Shown here: in pieces, positions 26,943 to 35,049 of the stretch | Position numbering within the stretch: position 1 is the stretch's first letter | Layout: each line of letters starts with the position of its first letter | Source: JAVBTT01 sp031556035 | GTDB lineage: Bacteria > Bacillota > Clostridia > Oscillospirales > UBA929 | Direction of reading: 5' to 3' | NCBI GenBank assembly: GCA_031556035.1 | Contig: JAVBTT010000005.1 | Location: 1-64,000 of the forward strand | DNA length: 64,000 bases | Notes under the pieces: model-generated | Databases searched by the model: none | Seen by the model: the letters and a program-made list of their open reading frames with translations, nothing else | Told to the model about the DNA's origin: nothing | Translations under genes and position numbers: made by a program

Positions 26943-27547
26943 TGTATAAGAGGCTTGCGGGACTGATTGCCGGCAGGATAGAGCAGAGCGGTCTTAACAC
27001 CAGGGCGTCTGCCGGAGTTTACAGATACGGGGCAGAGATGCTAATATCCTCGCTGGGGGGAGTTCTCAGCTTCATCGCCCTGAGCCTGCTGTTCAGGGAG
27101 CCTCTTGCAGGTTTTGTCTACTATCTGGCGTTTTCAATTCAGCGCTCTGCATCGGGGGGATTCCATGCCTCGACGCACAAAAAATGTTATCTGTGTTCCC
27201 TCATCTATGCATCTGTTTTTTTTGTGGCGTTGCTGGTCGTCCCCCCGGTTGCGTTTTTTGCAGTCGCTGCGGCGTCCACTTCGACCGGAACCGCCGTGAT
27301 CTGGTTGCTTGCCCCGGTGGGCACACCCAATAAGCAACTCGGTGCGACTGAAGTCAGGATCTACCGCAGACGCTGCCGCATAATTCTGGTTGCGGAGGTC
27401 ACATGCGTGGCCATATTGCTGGCGATAGATCTGGACAGATACGCTTTCGCGATCTCCAACGGACTGCTTCTTATCGCGGTTATGCTCATAGTAGGCAAAA
27501 TATCGCTGAACCGTTTCCTGCGCGGGGCGCGGGACGGCGGGGTATAG
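26942..27547 (+). CDS. agrB: Accessory gene regulator B protease/exporter, AgrB-like
   Basis: 201 residues with five or six hydrophobic segments. The catalytic histidine and cysteine are seven residues apart in SGGFHASTHKKCYL, as in characterised AgrB proteins. This membrane endopeptidase cleaves AgrD after the ring region and forms the thiolactone. It is the last gene of the locus; the order agrA-agrC-agrD-agrB is the reverse of the staphylococcal agrBDCA layout. Confidence 0.9.
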   Translation: MYKRLAGLIAGRIEQSGLNTRASAGVYRYGAEMLISSLGGVLSFIALSLLFREPLAGFVYYLAFSIQRSASGGFHASTHKKCYLCSLIYASVFFVALLVVPPVAFFAVAAASTSTGTAVIWLLAPVGTPNKQLGATEVRIYRRRCRIILVAEVTCVAILLAIDLDRYAFAISNGLLLIAVMLIVGKISLNRFLRGARDGGV

Positions 27548-27784
27548 GCAAGCCCTGCCAATTGCTTTTGCTGATACGGGCCTCTACCCGGTGAAATTTG
27601 TGGAGTCTCCCGGGCAGGACTAACCTTCCACCTCTTGCGGCGGAATCTTCTGAACAACCCCAAATACCACGGAAGCTCTGTTATTAAGTGGCGGGGGGAT
27701 CGGCTTTGTCCGAGGTGAAGAGATTTTTCCGGGTAGTGTCCGATCAGTTATATTGGATGTTTCCCTTCCTGAATTGAACGTATA
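27548..27784. other. Gap after agrB, nothing recognised
   Basis: No gene-like frame with a ribosome-binding site and no repeat could be supported. It ends at a convergent terminator. Confidence 0.4.
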
Positions 27785-27825
27785 GGGTCAAGGCGCCGCA
27801 AACGTGTTTTGCGGCGCCTTGACCC
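27785..27825. terminator. Bidirectional 18-bp terminator-like hairpin
   Basis: GGGTCAAGGCGCCGCAAA (27785-27802) pairs perfectly with 27808-27825 around five bases. It lies between the convergent agrB and AraC-type regulator genes, the right place to end both transcripts. Confidence 0.65.
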
Positions 27826-27848
27826 TTTCCTGCTGCCCTGGTTTACCG

Positions 27849-27867
27849 ATACTATTACCTGTTTAAA
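27849..27867. repeat. Fragment of the ATACTAAT repeat family
   Basis: ATACTATTACCTGTTTAAA differs from 20237-20255 by one base. The rest of the element is absent. It sits just after the stop of the AraC-type regulator. Confidence 0.6.
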
Positions 27868-27880
27868 CAACCACTCACAT

Positions 27881-28594
27881 TCATCCTATTGTCTTTTCGT
27901 TTTTAAAGCTGTTGGGGGTTTTTCCGTTTATTCTCTTGAACATGCGGCAGAAATGCTCGACGCTGTTAAAGCCCACATGCTCCGCAACCTGGTATATCTT
28001 CATGTTTGTGGTTCTCAAAAGGCGCTCCGCGTTTTCAACACGGATATGCAGCAGGTAGTCGACATACGATATTCCGACCTCCTTGGAGAAGAGCTTGCTG
28101 AAATAGCTCTCGCTCAGCTCGCTGAACTGGCTGACAGTTTTTAGGCTGATGTCCTCACAGTAGTGGCGCTTGATGAACTCAATCGCGTTTGATATCGCCA
28201 TGCAATAGCCCGCGGGGCTTTCCAGGGGGCTGAGGATTGAGGAAAACAGCTGCAAAAGCGTCCTGGAATCCAGATTCGATTTTATCAGATAGTCCTTCGC
28301 GCCAAGCTTAAACGCCTTGCGCACCGATTCAAAATCGTTGTACGCGCTGAGCATAATGACCGGCTGAGTGTACTTAAGCGCGTTGAACCGTTCCAAAAAG
28401 CTAAGTCCGTCCATTTCGGGCATCATTATATCACAGAGCACAAGTGAAACCTTCTGCTTTGCCAATATATCAAGGGCCATTTGCCCGTTGCCGGCCTGCA
28501 AACTGAGATCGTATCCCATTGAGGCCCAATCCTCCAGCGAGCCAATAGCGTTTCGCAGCAGCGGCTCATCGTCCACGATTAAAATTTTGTGCAT
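27881..28594 (-). CDS. Response regulator with AraC-type output (YesN-like), orphan
   Basis: 237 residues. Receiver domain: ILIVDDEPLLRN at the start, phospho-acceptor aspartate in LVLCDIMMPEMDGLSF near residue 54, lysine in KDYLIKSN. After a short linker, the AraC/XylS double HTH covers about 130-232 (VSQFSELSESYFSKLFSKEV, VAEHVGFNSVEHFCRMF). YesN-type proteins usually pair with a YesM membrane kinase next to a sugar importer; no such kinase is in the window. It faces the large secreted nucleotidase gene's 3' end rather than sharing its promoter. It may act on sugar-use genes elsewhere. Confidence 0.88.
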   Translation of the reverse strand: MHKILIVDDEPLLRNAIGSLEDWASMGYDLSLQAGNGQMALDILAKQKVSLVLCDIMMPEMDGLSFLERFNALKYTQPVIMLSAYNDFESVRKAFKLGAKDYLIKSNLDSRTLLQLFSSILSPLESPAGYCMAISNAIEFIKRHYCEDISLKTVSQFSELSESYFSKLFSKEVGISYVDYLLHIRVENAERLLRTTNMKIYQVAEHVGFNSVEHFCRMFKRINGKTPNSFKNEKTIG

Positions 28595-28843
28595 CCCATA
28601 ACCTCTCCCTGATCTCTTTATCTGGCCAGCAATCTATTGTTGTCGCTGGCGCTTATAGTTCGGCGTATGTTCCGGAGCCCGGATTATTCCGGAGCTTAAA
28701 AACGGGAATTTTGCCAAGCCGCTGTCCCACCAACCTTTTTAGTATACAGTTATCACGCGATATATCAATATGAGATTTCAGGAAATAGAGGTAAATGACA
28801 AAATAGCTCAAAATTTAAAAAAATACGTCATTTATTAGAGGCG
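28595..28843. other. Upstream region of the orphan response regulator
   Basis: No gene. GAGAGG precedes the regulator start on the minus strand. The stretch 28740-28840 is A+T-rich and could hold its promoter, but no clear -35/-10 pair was found. Confidence 0.35.
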
Positions 28844-28888
28844 CAACGGGAGCGGGGGAGCGCATTACGCGCTCCCCCGCTCCCGTTG
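28844..28888. terminator. Perfect 20-bp hairpin after the 1826-residue gene
   Basis: 28844-28863 pairs perfectly with 28869-28888 around ATTAC. It is 11 bp past the stop of the nucleotidase gene. On + it is followed by TTTTGCG; on - a T-run appears only about 20 bases later. Confidence 0.7.
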
Positions 28889-28899
28889 TTTTGCGTCTG

Positions 28900-31800
28900 T
28901 CAATCAATTGTAACATATCTGCCTGTCACTGGAATCTTAGGAATTATGACCGGTGATTTGGGTGTAGATACCAGCTCGCCTCCGAGCCCCGCTCCGGTCA
29001 GATCCTTCACTGCGGGGAGGTTGGCGCCATCGTAAACCTGCACGGCCTCAGGTTCAGGCTCTGGCTTGGGCAGGCGGCTCTTGAGGGTCTGCGCCATGCC
29101 CTCGCGCCAGTCGCCGATGTACTGCGCGTTGGACACGCCGGTCACGAAGTCGTAGCCGTCGCCGCCGGTAAACATGAAGTCGTTGCAGGCGACCTTGTAG
29201 GTGCCCTCCGGGATTATCGGCGTGCCGTCCAGCAGGTAGAAGTTGTCCCCCACCTTTTTCGCGCCGTAGGAGTAGTTGAAGGTGCCGGACTTGTTCAGGT
29301 GCACGAGGAGCTGGGTTCCGGTGATGTCCATCAGGACGATGAAGTTGTCGAACGGCATCAGGGTATACAGGTAGCTCATCTTGATGTCGCCCTTCGGGAG
29401 GTAGTCCACGCGCCAGCCGCCGCTGTTGGAGAAGACGATGTGGGGCGCGTATTCCTCGTCGAGGATGTGCTGGTAAACAAGCTCGTCGCCCCACTCGCCG
29501 ACCTTCTGCATGTTGCCCTCAATGCCGGTCTCGTGGTAGCCGACGACCTCCTCCAGGATCGGGGCGAGCGCCGCGTTGTACTGGTCGACCAGCCCCTTGA
29601 CATAGGGGTCCGCGGTCAGGCTGTTTTTGTTGTTGTACAGATCCACGTTGACTGCGGATATGCTCTTCTTGCCGGATTTGTAGTTGTATTCTATCACAAA
29701 CCTGCTGATGTAGCGGCCGTTGTTGGAGCCCTGGAGGATAGGCACCCCGTTGTAGGAGGTGTTCTCCAGCGCGTGGGTGTGGGCCGCGAAAATGGCGTCA
29801 ACGCCCTCAATGGCTGCGCCGCGCGCCTCGCTGCTGCCCATGTGGGACAGGACGATAATGATCTCGCAGCCCTCCGCCTTCATAATGGGCACGTACTTCT
29901 CGGCGGTCTCCTTGGCGCTGAAAAACTTCAGCCCCGCGACATTCGCGGCCCTGACCAGGGTGGGTACGCCTGTGGTGACCAGGCCGAGCACCCCGACCTT
30001 GACGCCCTCTGGGGTTGTGTAGGTGCCGTAGGGCTGGCAGTAGGCGGGTATCTCCCCGGTCGCCTCTTTAACCATGTTGGCGGCAAGGAACTTGTAGCCG
30101 CCCTCCTCGGCCCAGCGGTAGAACAGCCCGTCCACCTTGCCGTCCTCCAGCCAGTCAAAGTCGTGGTTGCCGATGGCGAAATATTGGGTTCCGATGTACT
30201 TGAGCATCTCGTTGACAGGCTTGCCGCGGTTGAGGTTGGACACGGCGGAGCCCTGGAATGTGTCTCCGGTGTTGAGCATCAGGACGTTGGCCGGATCGAC
30301 CGCGTTCGCCTTTTCCTTCAGCACCGAGTCGGCGAGCTTGGCTAGGCCCGGGTTGCCCCTGGAGCCGGACGCCTCGTCGATCGCGCCGTGGAAGTCGTTG
30401 AAGCTCAGGACGGTCAGCTTGGTGACAGGCAGACGGCTCTTGAGCACCTCGATCATGCCGTCGCGCAGGGCGACACCCATGTAGGTGACGTTTGTGACGC
30501 CGGTAACGAAGTCGAAGTTGTCGCCGCCGGTGATCATGAAGTCGTTGCAGGCGACGCGGTAGGTGATTTCGGTGGAGTCAAGCACCTCGACCTCGGTCTC
30601 GCCGGAGGTCATATAGTACTTGCCGTCGCGCTTGGTCATGCCCCAGATCAGGCCCTTGGAGCCAAGATTTTTGGGGTTTCCCTTGTCGTCCAGGGTCGTC
30701 GCCTGCTGCTCGTAGTGCTTGATGAGCTGCGCGCCGGTCATGTCCATCAGGCAGATGGCGTTGTCGAACGGCATCAGGCTGTACATATAGCGCACGGTGA
30801 TGTCGCCCTGCGGCAGCGGTATGCCCTGCGAGCGCCAGCCGCCCGAGTTCTGGATGACGACGTGGTTGACGCCGGTCTCCTTGAGAATGTAGGCGTAGAC
30901 AAGCTCGTCCGCCCAGTCGTAGACCTGTGAGGAGGAGGTCAGACCGGTCTCGTGGTAGCCGACGACCACGTCCAGCATCGGGGCGGAGGCGGCGTTGTAC
31001 GCGTCCACCATAGCCTTGACACCCTCGTCGACGGGCAGAGCGGCCCTGGCGGCCCTGGTCTGGAAGTCGATGTTGTTTGCGGTGACCTTCTTGAGGCCGG
31101 TGGTCAAGTTGTACTCAAGGTCGATGCGGCCAAGCAGGCGACCGTTGGTGTAGCTCTGGATGACCGGCACGCCGTTGACCACCTTGTTGGTGGTGGAGTG
31201 GGTGTGTCCGCCGTACACGGCGTCGATGCCCTCGACGTAGGCGAGGTTGTCGCACTCGCTGCCGCCCATGTGCGCCAGAGCGATGATAAAGTCGCAGCCC
31301 TCTGCCTGCATCAGGGGAACGTACTTCTTGGCCGCGTCCACCCCGTTTATGAAGTTGAAGTCCGCGACGTTGGCGGCCTTGACGAGGCTCGGGGTCTCCT
31401 TGGTGATCAGGCCTAGGATGCCGACTCTCAGGCCGTCCGCGGCGGTGTATATCGCGTAGGGCTTGCAGAAGGACGGAATCTCTCCGGTGGCCTTCAGCTC
31501 CATGTTGGCGCACAGGAAGGTGAAATCGCCCTCCTTCTGCCACATGTCGAACAGGTCGTTTGTCCAGTCAAACTCGTGGTTGCCTATGGCCGAGTATTTG
31601 ACCCCGATCGCCTTCATCATGTCGTTGACCGGGCGGCCCAGATTGAGGTTGGAGACGGCGGTGCCCTGGTAGTTGTCGCCGGTGGCCAGCACAAGGGTCT
31701 CGTTGGCGGTATTCGCCACCTCGCGCTTGACGCCGCCCGCGAACTTGGCGAGGCCCGGGACACCGGAGCTGCTGGTTTCGGCAGCCGCGTCGATGGTGCC

Positions 31801-34380
31801 GTGGTAGTCGTTAAAGCTCAGCAGGGTGAGCTTTTTGACGTCCTCCTTGACAGTGACGGCGCAAGTGCTGTAGGCGCGGCCGATCCTGGCGGTTATGACG
31901 GCGTCGCCCATGCCGGTTACGGTTACGAGACCGGCGGCGCTAACGGTGGCGACGTTCTCGTTGGAACTGGAGAAGACCGGGGTCTGGCCCTCGAAGCCGG
32001 TCCAGGTCAGCTGGGAGGTCTGGCCGACGCCCTGAGTCAGGGTGAGGGCGCTCGCGCCGAGCTCAATGTTCTCGGTCTCAACCGGAACCTCGGTGCCGGA
32101 GAGCTTCCAGTCGGTGTAGATGGTCGGGTATACGGTGCCCTTCTCGCGGACATAGTTGATAACCATGCTGCGAACCTGGCCGTCCTCATAACCCATCTCT
32201 ACCTGCGAGTCCCAGGTGACAAGGCTCATGTCGCCCTGGGTCAGCCCGGCGGCGGTCATGCATTGGCCCGCGAAACGGTAGTTGTTGATGCAGACGATGA
32301 ACTCCTGATCCATCGTAACCAGCCTGCCCTGGTAGCGCATGTTGACGATCCGGCTTCCGGTCGGCTTGGAGAGGTCAACGTCGTAGGTGATGCCGCAGAG
32401 GCTGTCCGCGTTGTAGGTCGACCCTTTGTAGCCGAAGTTCCCGGTTTCAGAATTGTAGGAATAGTTTCCAGCCACATACTCCATCCAGCCCTTGATGTTG
32501 GCGGCTGTCATTTTGACATTGTAGAGCGTATTCTCGTAGATGTAGGCGGCGCCGGCGTCCTTGACGCTCAACGGTCCCTTGGCCCACTTGACATTGAGGG
32601 TCAGCGGCGCGGTGATGGAGACCTGAGCCCCCGACCAACGCAGCTGGGCCTGATGCACGATGTCGACAAGGGCGGAGGGCTGATATATGGACGGGTTCGG
32701 GAACGCCTCGCCCGCCTCGCCGATGACCTGGTTGTCGTAGTCCAGCGCGGCCTGATGGTAAGTGGACAGAATCTTGAGGGCATCCTCGTCCACGGGCGCG
32801 TTGGCGTCGTTCATCTGGATGTTGCTCGGGCTTACATTTGACACGTGGATCGCGCCGGCCTCGTCGCGGTTGATGACGAAGTCGATGCGGGACATGTACT
32901 GGGCGCTGGGGCCGCCCGGATTGATCGCTGAGATCGGCTTGCCGTCGAGGTTGGAGATGGTGGCAAGGTTGCGGCTGTGGTCGTGGCCGTAGAGCACGGC
33001 GTCCACGCCCCTGGAGCCCGCGACGGCGGCGCGGACCTGGTCGGCGTTGCTGGAGGAGCCGGCGCTTTCAAGTCCGGAGTGGAACGAGAGGATGATCACG
33101 TCGGCGCCGTCCGCCTTCATGATCGGAACCCACTTGTTGACCTCGTCGGCCATGTTGCCGGTCTGGGTGCGCTGGCCGCGGAACTCAAGGCCCTTCCAGT
33201 TCTGCTCAAGATCCCAGCTCGGAATGTTCGGGGTGGTAAGGCCGAGCACGCCGACGTTGATGGTGGAGCCGTCCTCGGCGGTCATCGGCTTGATTATGTA
33301 TGGGTGGACGTAGTTTGAGCCGTCCTCGGTCTTATAGGTGTTGGCGGACAGGGTGGGGATCGGGGTTCCGTTGTCGTCCGCCGGGGCTTCCATGTCGGCA
33401 ATAAAGTTGTCCAGCACGCCCAGGCCGTAGTTGAACTCGTGGTTGCCCAGCACCCAGGAGTCATAGCCCATGTGGCGCATAAGCCTGGCGAGCGGGTGCT
33501 CGACGTCGTATTTGGTCAGGTACAGCACGGACATGGTGGTGCCCTGGAACAGGTCGCCGTTATCCTGAAGCAGGACGTTGGTAACCTCGGAGCGAACCTT
33601 TTTGACATAGCTCGCGACTCTGACAAGCCCGTAGTTCTGGTTGCCGGCGGCGGTGGCGTAGTCGTAGTTCATGCCGCGGCCGTGGATGTCGGTGGTGCCT
33701 AGCATGGTGAACTTCATGGTGGTGGGGGCGAGCTTATAGGTGAAGGAGGCCTTAAATGTGAAGGAGTAGGACGGGAACAGGCGGGGATACTTGACCCCGG
33801 AGACCTCAACGCTTATCGGGCCGGCGGGAAGCTCGTCCGCAATCGCGTCGAGCTTGAGCTCGGCTGCTGCATACTGCGAGCATTTGACGGCAGCTTCGTT
33901 TACCTTTGACTTATAGCCTGTCTTGGTGGAGACGGGCTCGCTGAAGCTCAGATAGATATAGCCGCCCTCTCCGGCGTGGGCGGTCGCGCTCCAGATCGAG
34001 AGGTCATATTCTGTAACCTCTATCGGGGCCTTGCCGGAGGCAAGACCGGCCTTGTCCTTGACAACGACGTCATATGTACCGGCGACAGGGGCGGCAGGGA
34101 CGTACATACGCGCCGTGCCGTCCTTGAGCTCTGTCTCGTACAGAAGCTCCGAGCCGACCTGAAGGTACGCGTAGAGCTTTTCCCCGCCGAGGTTTTCGGA
34201 ACTTGCTGAGACAATGACATACGCCGCAAGCGTCTCAACTATAGTGCCGGGGCGGACGGAGACATCCGTTACCGCAGGCGCCGGCTGATCGGACGCTGCC
34301 AGGGACGCGTTTGGCAGTAAAAGCGTGAAAAGCATCAGAAACGCGAGGAGGACACTCAATGGCCTTTTTTTGAGAATCAT
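28900..34380 (-). CDS. Giant secreted protein with three UshA-like metallophosphatase/5'-nucleotidase modules and a BIG2 domain
   Basis: 1826 residues from ATG 34380, eight bases after AGGAGA. Signal peptide LSVLLAFLMLFTLLLPNASLAA. An Ig-like region ends in VSGVKYPRLFPSYSFTF, shared with the 14014-17991 protein. Module 1 (about 220-740) has GTTDIHGRG, DNGDLFQG, GNHEFN and YGHDHS. A BIG2-like domain follows (VFSSSNENVATVSAAGLVTV). Modules 2 and 3 have SFNDYHGTID/SFNDFHGAID, ATGDNYQG/NTGDTFQG, GNHEFDW/GNHDFDW, GHTHS/AHTHA, and nucleotide-binding NSGGWR...LMPFDN. Likely hydrolyses extracellular nucleotides or cyclic nucleotides. No LPXTG or SLH anchor was seen. Confidence 0.88.
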   Translation of the reverse strand: MILKKRPLSVLLAFLMLFTLLLPNASLAASDQPAPAVTDVSVRPGTIVETLAAYVIVSASSENLGGEKLYAYLQVGSELLYETELKDGTARMYVPAAPVAGTYDVVVKDKAGLASGKAPIEVTEYDLSIWSATAHAGEGGYIYLSFSEPVSTKTGYKSKVNEAAVKCSQYAAAELKLDAIADELPAGPISVEVSGVKYPRLFPSYSFTFKASFTYKLAPTTMKFTMLGTTDIHGRGMNYDYATAAGNQNYGLVRVASYVKKVRSEVTNVLLQDNGDLFQGTTMSVLYLTKYDVEHPLARLMRHMGYDSWVLGNHEFNYGLGVLDNFIADMEAPADDNGTPIPTLSANTYKTEDGSNYVHPYIIKPMTAEDGSTINVGVLGLTTPNIPSWDLEQNWKGLEFRGQRTQTGNMADEVNKWVPIMKADGADVIILSFHSGLESAGSSSNADQVRAAVAGSRGVDAVLYGHDHSRNLATISNLDGKPISAINPGGPSAQYMSRIDFVINRDEAGAIHVSNVSPSNIQMNDANAPVDEDALKILSTYHQAALDYDNQVIGEAGEAFPNPSIYQPSALVDIVHQAQLRWSGAQVSITAPLTLNVKWAKGPLSVKDAGAAYIYENTLYNVKMTAANIKGWMEYVAGNYSYNSETGNFGYKGSTYNADSLCGITYDVDLSKPTGSRIVNMRYQGRLVTMDQEFIVCINNYRFAGQCMTAAGLTQGDMSLVTWDSQVEMGYEDGQVRSMVINYVREKGTVYPTIYTDWKLSGTEVPVETENIELGASALTLTQGVGQTSQLTWTGFEGQTPVFSSSNENVATVSAAGLVTVTGMGDAVITARIGRAYSTCAVTVKEDVKKLTLLSFNDYHGTIDAAAETSSSGVPGLAKFAGGVKREVANTANETLVLATGDNYQGTAVSNLNLGRPVNDMMKAIGVKYSAIGNHEFDWTNDLFDMWQKEGDFTFLCANMELKATGEIPSFCKPYAIYTAADGLRVGILGLITKETPSLVKAANVADFNFINGVDAAKKYVPLMQAEGCDFIIALAHMGGSECDNLAYVEGIDAVYGGHTHSTTNKVVNGVPVIQSYTNGRLLGRIDLEYNLTTGLKKVTANNIDFQTRAARAALPVDEGVKAMVDAYNAASAPMLDVVVGYHETGLTSSSQVYDWADELVYAYILKETGVNHVVIQNSGGWRSQGIPLPQGDITVRYMYSLMPFDNAICLMDMTGAQLIKHYEQQATTLDDKGNPKNLGSKGLIWGMTKRDGKYYMTSGETEVEVLDSTEITYRVACNDFMITGGDNFDFVTGVTNVTYMGVALRDGMIEVLKSRLPVTKLTVLSFNDFHGAIDEASGSRGNPGLAKLADSVLKEKANAVDPANVLMLNTGDTFQGSAVSNLNRGKPVNEMLKYIGTQYFAIGNHDFDWLEDGKVDGLFYRWAEEGGYKFLAANMVKEATGEIPAYCQPYGTYTTPEGVKVGVLGLVTTGVPTLVRAANVAGLKFFSAKETAEKYVPIMKAEGCEIIIVLSHMGSSEARGAAIEGVDAIFAAHTHALENTSYNGVPILQGSNNGRYISRFVIEYNYKSGKKSISAVNVDLYNNKNSLTADPYVKGLVDQYNAALAPILEEVVGYHETGIEGNMQKVGEWGDELVYQHILDEEYAPHIVFSNSGGWRVDYLPKGDIKMSYLYTLMPFDNFIVLMDITGTQLLVHLNKSGTFNYSYGAKKVGDNFYLLDGTPIIPEGTYKVACNDFMFTGGDGYDFVTGVSNAQYIGDWREGMAQTLKSRLPKPEPEPEAVQVYDGANLPAVKDLTGAGLGGELVSTPKSPVIIPKIPVTGRYVTID

Positions 34381-34438
34381 GGCTGTTCTCTCCTTTTGCA
34401 TATTCTCCCATCTCTCTCCATATTGGAAAGGCGCAAAT

Positions 34439-34467
34439 ATTATATCACTCCAAATTGTTGATGTAAA
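34439..34467 (-). promoter_or_regulatory. Promoter of the giant nucleotidase gene
   Basis: Read on the minus strand: TTTACA (34462-34467), 17-bp spacer, TATAAT (34439-34444), about 60 bp upstream of the chosen start. A good sigma-A match that also supports the start at 34380. Confidence 0.7.
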
Positions 34468-34567
34468 GCATATACATGTCATGTTGTCTTTAGTTTTTGT
34501 ATACTTTTCCCAACAAAAGCGCGAGTGATCAATACACACGACCAACGCTAAAATGTCGGATAGAAAT

Positions 34568-34598
34568 CGAGGGGGCGGATATGGAATCCGCCCCCTCG
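34568..34598 (-). terminator. 13-bp hairpin after the YjbQ gene
   Basis: CGAGGGGGCGGAT (34568-34580) pairs with 34586-34598 around ATGGA, 18 bp past the yjbQ-like stop and upstream of the nucleotidase promoter. It insulates the two transcripts. Confidence 0.65.
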
Positions 34599-34616
34599 TC
34601 ACCGGCTCAATGCCGT

Positions 34617-35033
34617 CTATTCGCCTATTATTTTGATCAGGACGCGCTTGTCGCGCATCCCGTCAAACTCGGCGTAGAATATCTGCTCCCAGGTTCCGAA
34701 GTCCAGCCTGCCGCCCGTCACCGCGCAGACGCATTCACGCCCCATGACGGTGCGCTTCAGATGCGCGTCCGCGTTGTCCTCGTACCCGTTGTGGTCATAC
34801 TGTTCGTAGGGCTTTTCCGGGGCGAGCTTTTCCAGCCAGCGCTCAAAATCCCGGTGCAGACCGCTCTCGTTGTCGTTGATGAACACGCCCGCTGTGATGT
34901 TCATGGCGTTGACGAGCAGCAGCCCCTCCCGTATTCCGCTCTCCCGGAGCTCCGCCTCCACCTGAGGAGTAATGTTTATATACGCCCTGCGGGTCTTTGT
35001 GTGAAAATGCAGTTCTTTACGGTAGCTCTTCAC
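34617..35033 (-). CDS. YjbQ-family (UPF0047) protein, secondary thiamine-phosphate-synthase-like
   Basis: 138 residues, the normal family length. The C-terminal signature GTWEQIFYAEFDGMRDKRVL is diagnostic, and LLLVNAMNITAGVFINDNES matches the conserved core. Start is GTG 35033, six bases after AGGAGG; the longer frame upstream overlaps the GH4 gene and is not used. Some family members can complement a thiamine phosphate synthase mutant at low activity, but the natural role is uncertain. It is 16 bp downstream of the GH4 gene, so probably co-transcribed with it. Confidence 0.88.
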   Translation of the reverse strand: MKSYRKELHFHTKTRRAYINITPQVEAELRESGIREGLLLVNAMNITAGVFINDNESGLHRDFERWLEKLAPEKPYEQYDHNGYEDNADAHLKRTVMGRECVCAVTGGRLDFGTWEQIFYAEFDGMRDKRVLIKIIGE

Positions 35034-35049
35034 ACCGCGCCTCCTCTTC

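Noticed and set aside
29299..30345. 348-codon open frame on +
   Set aside because: Antisense to nucleotidase module 3; no domain pattern.
31576..32841. 421-codon open frame on +
   Set aside because: Antisense to the giant nucleotidase; composition is that of a shadow frame with no ribosome-binding site or motif.
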